Source: Gigantopelta aegis
Taxonomy: Eukaryota > Mollusca > Gastropoda > Neomphalida > Peltospiridae
Assembly: GCF_016097555.1 (NCBI RefSeq)
Contig: NC_054708.1
Location: 21,177,939-21,241,938 of the forward strand
DNA length: 64,000 nt
Reading direction: 5' to 3'
The notes beneath the pieces are model-generated. The model was not told the origin of the DNA. It did not search any database and was given only the letters and a program-made list of their open reading frames with translations. Shown here in pieces: positions 18,618-30,824 of this stretch. Each line of letters opens with the position of its first letter. The stretch's first letter is position 1. Made by a program: the position numbers and the translations under genes.

Positions 18618-18652
<35 letters not shown>

Positions 18653-18924
18653 GTGCCTCGGGTAATATTATCATCAGCTACTTTACATATAGAATTTCTT
18701 TATTTATGCTATAAGGACGCCACACACATATGACACGGAGACAAAGCCATATATTGTTATGATATCACAGACATATACAGGAAATTGTTTATTTAACGAC
18801 GGGGGTGTCAGAATACTACGGCATCCCAGTAACGTGGTATTTTGACCCCGCGTAGAATACTGACCTCCGGTCACTACGGACGTTTTTGCAGACTAAAAAT
18901 ACCGTTACATTAAAATTGGGACCG
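18173..18924. other. Intergenic, no gene recognised
   Basis: AT-rich. Includes a poly-A run at 18620-18650. Confidence 0.5.
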
Positions 18925-19225
18925 CTGCAGCGATTTAGCTCAGTGGTTTGAGCGCTCGACTGAGGTGCTTGGGTCGTAGGATCGAATCTCTTCGGTGAAC
19001 CCACTGTTTGTTTCCTGTTTGCCCCACGACTGGTATAACAAATATCGTGGTGTGTAGTGTCCTTTCTATGGGAAAGTGCATATAAAAGATCCCTTGCTGG
19101 TTTTTCGGTAGGAGTAGCCCATGGAATAGCAACAGCTGGTTTCCTCTCTCATTATCTTTGAGGTCCTTAACCATGTCTGACGTCAGTATAACCGAAAATA
19201 AAATGTGTTGAGTTCATCGTTAAAC
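18925..19225 (+). mobile_element. SINE family 1, variant head
   Basis: Head TAGCTCAGTGGTTTGAGCGC and B-box GGATCGAATC. Body includes GGTAGGAGTAGCCCATGG and the end GTTGAGTTCATCGTTAAACG. Confidence 0.8.
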
Positions 19226-19985
19226 GAACCACTTCTTCTTTTACGACGGCGTTGACGACGGCGACGGCATCAGTGGCAACGACGACATCAACGTTTATGT
19301 TTATGTTGCGAATTAATTTCTAATTGAATTGTTAAAATTTAGTATAAATTATTATTATTTTATAAATAAAACCAGATAAGTTATGAATTCGTCTCAATCG
19401 ACTATTATAAATTTTTTTAAGTTACTTTGTTGTTTTTCAAACGAAACAAATTTATAGTAGGAGACGTATATAATTCCGCTCGTTTTTAAAGTTGTATAAA
19501 TATAAGTGTTTATAATTAGGAAAATAATTTATATCTGGATGCTGCTATTAATGGAATTATAATAACGTGATACATCAAAAAGTTTTTATTATTTGAAAAT
19601 CATGATCAAAGTATTCCAGATTTCAACGCAATGAGATCAAAGCTGTTTTGAGACACGTCCAGCGCATGCAGGAATTGTTCATTGTATTTTAGTAGAGGGT
19701 AGATACAAAACATGGGTCGTTCCACATTCCAATAACCCTATCACACCCAAACCACACTATCGGTCCACCGATTTTAAAAATAAAAATTTCAAAGACATGA
19801 TGTTGACTCATTTTCAGCTATTTTATGTTATTTGTACCTACCTCCGCATTCCAAAATCATTGAAACCAACACTTTAAAAATCACTCCGAAATAAAGCATT
19901 TACAATATTTAATTTTTAAAAATTAGTTCCTTTGGAATTATTTTATATGTTCCGGTTAAAGGCTTGGAAGAGGAATGTTTTGTGT

Positions 19986-20035
<50 letters not shown>

Positions 20036-20228
20036 ATTAATATTTTATAAAACTAAAATTAGTGACTTATGGAAAATGTTTAGAGGGTTTCATTTGTAGA
20101 CCACTGATTAAACAAACTGCTTGGTGTGTGGTTCCTTTTAGTAATCGCATCCCCTTTTTTTAATATGCTAGAGCACACGTACCGACACACAAAAGAGATA
20201 AAAATTATATTTGCTGAACCAGCAATAA

Positions 20229-20229
<1 letters not shown>
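19226..20229. other. Intergenic, with a 42-bp poly-G tract
   Basis: No gene recognised; poly-G at about 19988-20031. Confidence 0.5.
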
Positions 20230-20321
<92 letters not shown>

Positions 20322-20330
20322 CAGAGAGTC
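20230..20330. repeat. GA microsatellite
   Basis: (GA)n of about 100 bp. Confidence 0.95.
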
Positions 20331-21237
20331 CAATAATTAATTATAATTTCGTCATAAGGACGGGAAAGCCAAGAGATTATTGACGAGCGTTACATACTTT
20401 TAGAGGGGAGAGTGGTCTTAGTATTACACAAACGTGACATTGGAGGGGGTGGGGTGGGGTGGGGGTAAACATGCCAAAGTTTGCGTTACATAATTATTGT
20501 TGAACGGCCTCTAAGTAATAGGCCAATGGAACTAGGTTCATCTCAATGGAGGTGGGTTGTTGGTTGTGGGGGTTTTTGTTGTTGGTTTTTTTTTTTTTCG
20601 TTTTTTTTTTTGGGGGGGGGGGGGGGGTGGGTTTGGATTTTTTTAGGTTTTAATTTTGTTTAATTTAATTTTTAATTAAAATAGTCAAGCTTTAAGTTTA
20701 ATATTAGGTTTTCGTCTTTTGGTCAGTTTATCGCGAACTGCAGCAGTGTAGGTCATAAACTTGATTTATAGTTGTACCTGAATGTTCATCCCAATGCATG
20801 TGAAAACATTTTTAAAAGCTTGTTATATTAAAACAAATTTTCTTTAGGTTTTTAAAAGTGAAATTTTAAATAACTAAATTAACAACGAATTTTATATTAC
20901 AATTGTTTAAATATTTTAATAAATTGTATTTTGTTAACATGATTGAGATGAATATGAATGAATGTAACATAAGCGACACCAAATGCCCTATGTAAGCGAT
21001 GCATTTTAAGTTCGCAAATGCAGTAAAACTAACTCCATACGGTTTTAATTTTGAAGGAATATGGCCATTTCACATTTAGCTTTTTATGTATGTTATATAC
21101 TTTACTGTTAGTAATGGGAAAACAATGTGTCCAAATTACCACAGGTTCTCTTTTTTCCATTAGTATATCTTGATTGCTGGATAGTAACATGGCATGCAAT
21201 AGAATGCTTAATGGGATTTTTCTTTTGTTTTGGTAGG
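20331..21237. other. Intergenic, no gene recognised
   Basis: T/G-rich runs at 20555-20650, then AT-rich sequence. Confidence 0.5.
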
Positions 21238-22275
21238 AAACCGATACATTTTGGTTTTCACGGAATACTTGACAAAGTGAGTTGAAGCCGAGGCAATTGT
21301 TGACAAGACGGCACACAGTGTCCTCCGTGTGTTAGTAAAGTTTGTACCGAGCCACGTTTGTCCTGAAGTTCTTATCACAGATCAAGGAAGAGAGTTTTGT
21401 AATGATCTGAACGACAGGTTTTGTCAAAAGATGGGAATTGACCACAGCATTGCTTCGCCCTATCACCCACAGACAGGAGGACAAACTGAAAGATACAACA
21501 GAACGCTGTGTAGCATGTTAGGATGTTACGTCAATGAACATCAAAATGACTGAGACGAAAAATTGCCATATATGCTGTTTGCATACAGAACGGCGGAGCA
21601 CGAGTCAACGAAGAAGACCCCATTTTTTTCTTGTTTATGGGAGACGAGCTCGGCTACCTATTGAACTAGATATACCTAGTGGGCCAGACACTGAATCGGC
21701 CGATTTAGCACTGGGAAATAGATGCAAGGCATTCATTCAGCTTTCGTTGTATAGAGAAGAAGCCAAAGACAACATTAAGATTGCGCAGAGAAAGCAAAAA
21801 CAGTATTATGACGCAAAAGTGAAACGTGTAAATTTCAAAGTTGATGACAAAGTTTTAATGCATAACACAAGGAAAACCACTAGGAAAGGTGGTTACCATA
21901 TACACCATTATTAAATACAGGTGAACTGCCATCCCAATGCGCTGTTTACATCCAAAACTTGAACGATCACTTCGAACCAGTTCTTGATGTCGAAGAAACG
22001 CTGTTTTTAGACCACCATACAGACCTGTCAAAGATTTTGTGCCATCAAAATATTGGAGGTACATATCTGAGCAGACCTTAACTTCTGCACAGGTGAACAG
22101 CCAAGCCGACTCTGATATTTTGAAAGAACGAGAAGGAAGGGCGATGGTATTCGTCCAGACGTTTAGGGATGCCCCCTACACCATATCGGGTTTAGAGCAT
22201 GTTGCTAAGGAAATGGATGCAAATATATTCAATTTGCTATGTGACTGGGAGGACCTGGAAGTAAAGCTGAAGTAA
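21238..22275 (+). pseudogene. Ty3/gypsy-like integrase relic
   Basis: A continuous frame from 21239 encodes an integrase core. The first acidic position is in FTEYLTK, where the family usually has Asp, then ITDQGREF, SPYHPQTGGQTER with the third acidic residue, and a downstream YRT block. Two in-frame TGA stops replace expected Trp codons (near 21282 and 21551), so it is broken. It loses frame near 21890. A further frame at 22039-22275 continues from about 22005 (PPYRPVKDFVPSKYW) with no recognised domain. No LTR, reverse transcriptase or TIR was found around it. The sequence starts right after a TTGGTAG acceptor-like site. It may come from an integrase-only gene or a dead retroelement. Confidence 0.75.
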
Positions 22276-23424
22276 ACTACACAGACTGGTTTCACGAAAA
22301 TAATATATATATGGTACATGCAAACTATACACAGAAGCGCGCGCACACTACATACAGACGTACAAACACACTGTACATACTAACTTCCTAATTGTATTTG
22401 TTTAAAGCGTGTCCAGTTTGGAGGGAATGTATCATGCTAATAAAAAATAAAAGTCTTATGAAATATATAGGCTATGTTTTCTTTTCAGAACTCTGAATAG
22501 GTTTTTCAGACTGAAGATAGTTCGATTTGCTGTACTTGAAGTTTCATTGCAAGTAAACAAAAATGAATTTTAAAATGGAAAGTGAAACCTAGAAACTAAA
22601 TTTTAAAATGGAAAGTGAAACCTAGAAACTTAATTGCCCTGATTTGTTCCATATGTGCAAACTTTTATGTAAAGAAATTTGATAAATTAATTGATTAATC
22701 CCCAACTATTAGGATATTTCTTAATTGATATTTTATGTCTGCATCATAATAAAATCAGTTGTACTGGAATGAGGCAACAAGTCATGTGACAGTTATTTCA
22801 ATATTGTCTGTTTACCATGTTTGGTATTTGTTTCTGTATGTTGTGTTTCCCTGCAACAGAAAACAACAACAAAACATAGCAGCAAGAATTTTTGTCCTTT
22901 TTGCTGTTTTTATAGGCATCTATTTGTCGAATAACAACCTGACATCATGAAAACGGGCATTACTGAATGAATAATCTCAATGCTGTTATAAAGGAAATCT
23001 CTACAGACATTTGTTTATTATAGTATTATGTTGCTTTGGACGCCATATTTGTTGGTAATGAAATACAAAAAAACTCATATCATCAAATCAGACATTTTAA
23101 TCAATCCAGGCGTGGGTGCAGAACATTTTGCAAGGGTGGGGGGGGGGGGGGGGGGGGTAGACAGGCTGAGTTTGCATGTTTCCCATGAAATGTTTTAAAA
23201 CCTAATGGGAATCTACAAAATCTTTAGTGTGTTTGAATGGGCTCCCATACCTTATAATTACACCCAAGTTTCATTAAATTTGGCTGATTGGTTTGCCAGA
23301 AATTATTAATCGGGTTTAAGCGAGTTGAGTTAGGTTGAATCTAGTACTGAAATGCGAACTCAGTACCTACCATACTTGAGGCCTATGACCTAACCACTAG
23401 TTTTGTTATTTTTCATGGAGTAAA
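22276..23424. other. Intergenic, no gene recognised
   Basis: A 36-bp tandem duplication (TTTTAAAATGGAAAGTGAAA, near 22568-22630) and a poly-G run at 23139-23157. Confidence 0.5.
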
Positions 23425-23745
23425 GTTGAAAGTTTGTTTCGTTTAAAGACACCACTAGAGCACATTGATTGTTAATTTTCGGCTATTGGATGTCAAACAT
23501 TTGGTTTTTGTGACACGTAGTCGGAGGAAACCCGCTACTTTTTCCATTAACAGCAAGGGATCTTTTATATGCACTTTCCCATAGACAGGACAGTACACAC
23601 CACGGCCTTTGATATACCAGTCGTGGTGCACTGGTTGGAACGGGAAAAGGCCCAATGGTAGACTTACACTGAGAAGGTTTGATCCTGTGACCGTAGCACC
23701 CCAAGCGAGCGCTCAACCGACTGAGCTAGATCCCGCCCCTTTCAT
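23425..23745 (-). mobile_element. SINE family 1, near full length
   Basis: Antisense: begins GTTTCGTTTAAAGACACCAC, ends GACTGAGCTAGATCCCGCCCC (variant head). Confidence 0.88.
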
Positions 23746-23839
23746 GGAGTAAAGTAAACATAAGTACTGGCCTAGTCCATTTGTAAATGGAGGGGAGAGT
23801 CTTAACGATAAGCAAAGTTATCTTTAGGATAAAATGGTC

Positions 23840-23905
23840 AGCCCCGTTCGATGCAAGCAATTCGGTGCCATAGGTTCGAGTCCCAGCTATGGCATGAACA
23901 ATTTA
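23840..23905 (+). repeat. tRNA-like head fragment
   Basis: Contains a good B-box GGTTCGAGTCC within a short hairpin (GCCATAG/CTATGGC). There is no complete cloverleaf, so it is not called a tRNA gene. Confidence 0.4.
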
Positions 23906-24424
23906 CGAGTATCTAAGTATGTAAACAATGTGCAACAACAGAAACATAATCAAACTTGTTTAAACTTTGTTTAACTCGCATATTGGGATTCCCGTATTGG
24001 CAAAAGATGAGGTGAATGCAGAGAATGGGCATAACAATCACTTTCATAGAAATGAACACCTCAATTCATATTATATTTGCATCTATTTTGAACTATATAA
24101 AATGTCACTTGACGATACTATTGATAGAGGCCACTTTTAAGGTCCCTATGGGTTGTTGTTTTATAGAGGATTGACTGTAAACTTAAGATATTATAGGAAA
24201 CTTATATAGAAACTTGTTGAAATCCCATTAAGAAGATTTTGTATGATTTCAAGAGGAGTCGTTATTCCATGGGGGTCAGTTTTCAACATGTGGGGGGGGG
24301 GGGGGGGGGGTCGTAGTACAATGGGTTTTTCCGCTGGGAGTCATTTTTCTCCTGTAGAAAAATGACACCTTTTGCCGTAGCAAAGTGATAGGGGAGTCAG
24401 TATTCTACGGGAGTCAAAATACCA

Positions 24425-24640
24425 CGTTACACCCGGCTCCCACCGAGAGCGAGTTGTAACGACTCAATGGGTAGGTGTAAGACCACTACATACTCTTCTG
24501 TCTTACTAACCACTAACAACAGCACTAATAACTAATCCACTATCCTGAACAGACAGTCCATGTAGCTGAGGTGTGTGTTTGAACCTTAATTGGTTATAAG
24601 CACGAAAATAAGTTGAAATGAGTATGGGATAACAATTAAA
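24425..24640 (+). mobile_element. SINE family 2, 5'-truncated
   Basis: Shares CGAGAGCGAGTTGTAACGAC, GGGTAGGTGTAAGACCAC, ACTAATCCACTATCCTG and GCACGAAAATAAGTTGAAAT with copies at 25775, 40045 and 58215. Confidence 0.8.
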
Positions 24641-24842
24641 TATATTTATTTGAATGTTATTGTAAAAGCGTAAACACAAGGTATGCTATATTAATGACGC
24701 AACATGACATCCAAAACAGTGTGATTAATAGTAATGGTTTGCATTATTCAAAGTGAAAAGAAAAAGAGTTCCATCTGGCTGTAATAAATCTCATCAGTCA
24801 TACATTGTGCTTTGTGTTCACGTGGTATAAAATGCAGTGCTG

Positions 24843-24847
<5 letters not shown>

Positions 24848-24913
<66 letters not shown>
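24848..24913. repeat. TA microsatellite
   Basis: (TA)n of about 66 bp. Confidence 0.95.
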
Positions 24914-24915
<2 letters not shown>

Positions 24916-25774
24916 CCCTTACGCTCGAACCCCGTTTGTGCTCGAGAAAGTGTTCGACCCATCGGGTAGTTCAACCCAACCATTCGATCAACATTGTGTA
25001 AGTGTAACTCGGGACTTGGATTTTGGTTCGAGCGTTGCGGTGTATGCGACCTTTCTGAGTTCCACCCAACAAGATTCTATTGTATTCATGTGAGCTTTTT
25101 TGAATGTTGTGATAAGCAAAGTTTTCATAAATATATATCATATCCACCAAGTCAATCTTGGGTGTGGTATGCATGAATAATGACGTATATAAATTTCCAA
25201 AAATGCATCAAATATCACATATTATGAAATACGTTTAGTAGAGTCGACGATTTTATCATGGGAGTAAGACACAAAAATATCTCAAATATATATAAACTAA
25301 TTCTGGTTTATATTTATGACCTTATTTTTAATTTATTTCCCTAAGACTAACAAAACACATATATGTGTTTCTTTATTTTTAGACATAGGTTGATATTTGG
25401 GATGCCAGAGGCAGGTATTAATACAGCTCAGTAGTAGATTCACAAATAACTGTGGTCGTTTGTAAATGAAAGAAGAATCCCGCTGGTGGAGCATACGTAT
25501 TATGTAGAACTCCCACAAACATGTCAAATAAACCACACGCTTTTAAAAGTAGAATATTACGTCGATAGGGCAATAGCCTAAAAGGTCCAACTAGGACGCT
25601 CGATATTTGTACTCCGGTTCAACGATTTCTCCGTCGCTGAGCTGCACCCTTCTGTAATCGTTATCACGAGAAATAATGATAGACGATGTAATATCTATGC
25701 CTAAAACGAATAATATTGCTGAGTACTCTTGATTCGATCAGTAAAATCTGATATACAATTTAATTTTCAACTTA

Positions 25775-26000
25775 GTTTCGTGCTTATATCCAATTAAGGT
25801 TCAAGCACGCTGTCCTGGGCACACACCTCAGCTATCTTGGCTGTCTGTCTAGGACAGTAGGTTAGTTGTTAGTTGGTTAGTGAGAGAAAAGAGGGTGTAG
25901 TGTTCTTATACCTACCCACTGAGCCGTTAAGAAGTCGCCATGGGTTGGAGCCGGTACCGGGCTGCGAACCCTTAACCACTGCGCCACCGAGGCCGGTACT
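25775..26000 (-). mobile_element. SINE family 2
   Basis: Antisense full copy: tail TTTCGTGCTTATATCCAATT, head CCACTGCGCCACCGAGGCCG, a tRNA-like A-box on the minus strand. Confidence 0.85.
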
Positions 26001-26283
26001 AGTCATTTGTTTTGCAATGCCTCAGAGTATATAGATGAAATTTTGTATATAACTTTATCGTGTAATATTGCAGTTCATTGCGATTTATCCACTTTTCACA
26101 GAGTTATGGCCCTTGAATTTAAGAGATACGAAACATTGTTGGCCCCGGTAGGAGATATCTATTGTTTTAGACGTACTCTCAGAATACTTGTTATATTTGC
26201 CTTTCGCCCCATAACACATAAACAAAGAGAAGCAAACAAAGTCACAACAAAAATAAAATAAAAAGGCAACAGCACACACCTGT

Positions 26284-26318
<35 letters not shown>

Positions 26319-26534
26319 ATCTTCCCCATGTAGCCACCAATGTTAAATCCTGGTAACGACAATGGTAAATATTACCCAGACTATAATTTCGATGAGCGCA
26401 TAAGTAACCGTAGATACTGTTTAAAGGGTGGAGACAAATACGTTTCGGTGTTTAAAGACTTTGTTTAAAGACTTGTTGTAGACATTGTTATGCTGTTCAG
26501 TCAAAGTTATGTGACTTTAAAAAAAAAAAAAATT
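26001..26534. other. Intergenic, with a poly-C tract
   Basis: Poly-C of about 31 at 26288-26319. No gene. Confidence 0.5.
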
Positions 26535-26842
26535 AGTTTTCTCTAACGACCCCATTAGAGCACATTGATATACAAATCATTGGCTATTGATTGTCAAACA
26601 TTTGGTTATTCTGACATATTGTCTTAGAGAGGAAACCCGCTACATGTTTCCATTAGTAGCAAGGGACCTTTTATATGCACCATCCCACAGACTGGACAGC
26701 ACATAACACAGACTATAATATGTCAATCGAGGTGCATTGGCTGGAATGAGAAATAGCCCAATGGGTCCACCGACGGGGATCGATCCTTGACAGACCGCGC
26801 ATCAAGCGAACGCTTTACCACTTGGATACGTCCCGCCCTTTA
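26535..26842 (-). mobile_element. SINE family 1, near full length
   Basis: Antisense: starts TCTAACGACCCCATTAGAGC, ends TTGGATACGTCCCGCC. Confidence 0.85.
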
Positions 26843-27044
26843 TATAACTCTTAAAACCTATGAAGTATTTATTGACTGATTGGTTGATTTTGTATGTACA
26901 AACAGTACACTCACATTTCAAAACCATGAACACTGTCAACAATAGACATGGACTCATATAAACTGTTGGTCGTGAGCGTGAGACAATCAAATTTTTTTTT
27001 TTACATGCAACGAGTTTGATGGGAAAAATATGCTTTTGTGACCT

Positions 27045-27300
27045 AAAGCCAGTGCTCCACAATTGGCGTAACAAAGGCCGTGGTATGTACTATCCTGTCT
27101 GTGGGATGGTGCATATAAAACGTCCCTTGCTGCTAATCGAAAAGAGTAGCCCATGGAGTAGCGACAGCGGGTTTCCTCTCTCAATATCTGTGTGGCCTTT
27201 AACCATATGTCTGACGCCATATAACCCTAAATACAATGTGTTCAGTGCGTCGTTAAATAAAACATTTCTTTCTTTCTTTTTTTCTTTCCTTCCTTCCTTC
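27045..27300 (+). mobile_element. SINE family 1, 5'-truncated
   Basis: Starts at CCAGTGCTCCACAATTGGCG and ends GTGCGTCGTTAAATAAAAC plus (TTTC)n(TTCC)n. Confidence 0.85.
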
Positions 27301-27870
27301 CTTACTTTCAAAAGTCATTTAAAATTCGTAAAAAAGGATAAATTCGTACAAATAATAATTTATTTCTTATGTTCAGTAAACTTTTAAAATGTCCCATATT
27401 AACTTTAAAATAAATTATATATAATTATATGTGTTGTGTTAATCATCTTAAAAAACAAAATAACCAAGAAAGAATAACGTTACACTCATGATTTCCTAAA
27501 TACGCATAGCATGTGTGTAATGTATTGTACAGTTATTATCATTTTGTTTCCATTCTTGTGCCTATTTCCTTCTTTAACGATATAGATCTTAAAAGACTAT
27601 TAATTCAAATTTGACCCTTCAAAGAAAAGCACTCGCTTAACACCAAGCCAGGGGCAATACTTAGCTATCGTGAGAGAGAAATCGTTCGTATGCAAGTTCC
27701 CTCGATATCTAAGAAGAAAAAAAATCCATAAAACCGTCGAACGTGTTGTAAACTTCACGATCCCTTCTGGCTAGTGTAGTAAAAGGATATTTAACCTAGA
27801 TTGAAAAACAATAATAATAGAGGTCATATCAAGCAAACGTTAAGGTCGTTTTGAGTCAGTATCTGAATAT
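27301..27870. other. Intergenic, no gene recognised
   Basis: AT-rich unique sequence. Confidence 0.5.
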
Positions 27871-27872
27871 AA

Positions 27873-28185
27873 CTGGGATCGGGATATAGCCCAGTGGTAA
27901 AGCGCTCGTTTTATGCGCGGTCGTTTTTGGATCGATCCCCGTCGGTGGGCCCATTGGGCTATTTCCCATTCCAGCCAGTGCTCCACAATTGGTATAAAAA
28001 GGCCGTGGTATGTGCTATCCTGTCTGTGGGATGGTGCATATAAAAGATCCCATGCTGCTAATTGGAAAGAGTAGCCCATGAAGTGACGACTGCGGATTTC
28101 TTCTCTCAATATCTGTGTGGTCCTTAACCATATGTCCGACGCTATATAACCGTGAATAAAATTTGTTGGGTGCGTTGTTAAAAAA
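27873..28185 (+). mobile_element. SINE family 1, near full length
   Basis: Head GGGATATAGCCCAGTGG, B-box GGATCGATCCCC, body, and end TGTTGGGTGCGTTGTTAAA. Confidence 0.88.
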
Positions 28186-28337
28186 ATATTAAATTTCTGA
28201 ATATAACTGTGACAAATACTTAGGAAGCTATGATTGTTTTTTTTTAATGTTATAGAGTATCAACTAATTTGATGAGAGAAGTAAACAACTTACACAACCT
28301 ACTCCACAAGACATACGAATAAAAGCATGATACATAG

Positions 28338-28485
28338 AGATTATTATACAAGCTTGTGTGTCGTACTGATTTCACAAAACGAGTGTCAGGAGTTTTGTAT
28401 TGCCCAAGCGAGAGCGACGGTAATACATGAATCCTGACACGAGTTTCGTAAAATCAATACGACTCACACGCGTGTAATAATGTCT
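28338..28485. mobile_element. Hairpin MITE H1
   Basis: Imperfect palindrome. Left arm ATTATTATACAAGCTTGTGTG ... AAAACGAGTGTCAGGA pairs with TCCTGACACGAGTTTCGT ... CACACGCGTGTAATAATG. The loop holds GCCCAAGCGAGAGCGACGG. Confidence 0.75.
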
Positions 28486-28937
28486 TTATTATTCATATTA
28501 TTATTGTTATTTTTTTTAAGAATAACAAAGGCCGTCTCAAAATATCGAATTAAAATATTATTTTAGAAGTGTTATAGGATAAGTATAAATCGCTACTGTG
28601 TTTTAATATGTAAAATATCAACCTTGTCTAGTTAACCGATATTTGTCTCGGCAAAGCTTCAACAAATACCAACTAACATAGACTCGTTTGATATATTTCA
28701 TATAAAAAAAGGAACACTCGTGACGAATCCTCTATAAAGTATAATTATTGGTTCATACTGCTGCAGCTTCTACTGCTGCTGCTGCTGCTGATGATGATGA
28801 TGATGGAGATGCTGGCGATTATAATGATAATGACGACACTGAAGTGATTTCTTTTTGTATCCATGGCTAGATAAGCGACAAACACAGAAACAAGAGCAGG
28901 CGACATAAAGTCTCGAGTACAGCAGAGTGCGAGGTTT

Positions 28938-29120
28938 TTAATTCATGGGATTGAGCCTCCTCGGCGGACCCATTCGGTTGTTCCTTGTGCCAAACTGTAA
29001 TTAACCACTGGCATATCATAGGCTGTGGTATGTGCTATCCCACCTGTGGGGAGAATGCATATAAAAACATTTCTTGCTCTTAATAAAAAAAAATGTAACC
29101 AGTTTTCTCTGAAGGCACAT
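28938..29120 (+). mobile_element. SINE family 1, divergent
   Basis: GGATTGAGCCTCCTCGGCGG B-box region, CATATCATAGGCTGTGGTAT, GAATGCATATAAAA. It runs into the minisatellite below. Confidence 0.7.
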
Positions 29121-29440
29121 CCAGTAGCCGATATTTATTTTAAATTATGTTGAACAAATCAACATACTAATAGTTGACATCCAGTAGCCGATATTTATTA
29201 TTAAATTATGTTGAACAAATCAACATACTAATAGTTGGCATCCAGTAGCCGATATTTATTATTAAATTATGTTGAACAAATCAACATACTAATAGTTGGC
29301 ATCCAGTAGCCGATATTTATTATTAAATTATGTTGAACAAATCAACATACTAATAGTTGACATCCAGTAGCCGATATTTATTATTAAATTATGTTGAACA
29401 AATCAACACACTAATAGTTGACATCCAGTAGCCGATATTT
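29118..29440 (+). repeat. 61-bp minisatellite built on a SINE tail
   Basis: Five to six near-identical units with the core CATCCAGTAGCCGATATTTA and TTGAACAAATCAACATACTA. The unit equals the SINE 3' segment (compare CATCCAATAGCCGATGATTA), and the normal SINE end (GGTGTTGTGAAACAAAACAA) follows at 29462. Confidence 0.9.
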
Positions 29441-29489
29441 ATTTAATCAATGTATTCTAGTGGTGTTGTGAAACAAAACAAACTTTACA

Positions 29490-30410
29490 GTGGCGGATCC
29501 AGGGGGAAGAATAGGGTGGCTAGCCACCCCCTCTCTTCCTGGGCAGTTTGTTTTTATGTCCATTCCAGACATATTTAATGAATTTTACGAATTAATCGCA
29601 GTCGCTCTACTGATCGACATTTGCCATTTTAGCAAAACACATTAAACATGACGTCACAGACAAAATATTACGTTTGTATCTGTGACGTTAAATGTTATCT
29701 TTACCGTAAGCCCCTGCCGATTCTCTCCATACCAATCCAGCGCCCGCCCTTATTATTTTCTAGATCCGCTACTGCTTTAGCATTAACAGTCAAGATCAAA
29801 GATGAATCAAAGAAACAGGCCGTCACCTCATAGCTAGATCACGTTTCCACTAGCTCAAAATGATGGGTTTGTGTACACGTGTAGTTGGGAATCGGATAAA
29901 ATGTCATCATCAATCATCGATTATAATCGGTTTGCAACAACCGATCAAGTTTCAATCAGAATTAGAAGAAGGATAAGAAGGATTTTAATTATAATGGTCC
30001 CCGGAATTTACCTTAACACTTGCTAATTTTACCTTTAATAACTGTTTAATACCCTTCGTTTCATTGCGTACACATGAACACAAACAACATATTTACATCA
30101 ATTCCTTCCTCCCCAAAGGCCGTAATATATTGCTACTGATGGAAAAAAATTCCTCTCTAAGACTACAAGACATCCAGTAGCTGACGATTAACCAATTTAC
30201 GTGCTCAAGTGGTGTTGTTAAACACCACGAACTTCTTTCTTTCATCATCTAAACTGGAGGAACAATTACAATTAACATTTTCCAAGAAGATCAATGAAGC
30301 CAAACCGATCAATCTTTTTTATTTTATTATTACAATCGATTATAGATTTGGTACAGGACTATCAAACTGTGTTCCTAGGTTGTCGGTGCATACTTGTTGC
30401 CAAGTGCATA
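29490..30410. other. Intergenic, with a SINE fragment
   Basis: A degraded SINE 3' part at 30125-30235 (ACATCCAGTAGCTGACGATT, GTGGTGTTGTTAAACACCAC). No gene recognised. Confidence 0.55.
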
Positions 30411-30642
30411 TGTTACAGTCAATCTGTGAAATCAGTCATTACGCGTAATGCCTTAAAAAAATCAGTCACTTCGCGAAGTTCCTGTGACCACCAGGCAATA
30501 CGCGAAATGACTGAAAATCCCAGGCATTACACGAAATGACTGAAAATCATGACCAGACATTACACAGAATGACTAAAGTGATTCACGTCTTATTATTGAC
30601 ACTTGTATACAGGCTTTTGGTCTTAAAAGTTGATAAAATCAC
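30411..30642. repeat. Left TIR of Ginger-type element
   Basis: Contains a series of about 28-bp sub-units centred on palindromes ATTACGCGTAAT and CTTCGCGAAG, and near-palindromes ATACGCGAAAT and ATTACACGAAAT, each followed by GACTGAAAATC. They could be transposase binding sites. Confidence 0.88.
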
Positions 30643-30824
30643 ATTTTAAGAACAAGGAAATGACTGAAAATAATACCACACCACACACAAGTCTTAATGT
30701 AACACTTTATTTAAACTCAAATCAAATCATTTCAGAAGTTGTAGTAAAATATATGAAGATGAAGTTGAATATTAACCAAGTAGTCAGTGTCAAATTATGA
30801 AAGTAACATATTGGTATAGAAAGA

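Noticed and set aside
23840..23905. Possible tRNA with B-box GGTTCGAGTCC
   Set aside because: No acceptor, D or anticodon arms can be drawn; treated as a tRNA-like fragment.
24812..25093. Open frame across a TA tract
   Set aside because: Microsatellite translation joined to unrelated sequence; no motif.
29118..29440. CRISPR-like array
   Set aside because: Units are continuous without distinct spacers, derive from a SINE tail and the genome is animal.
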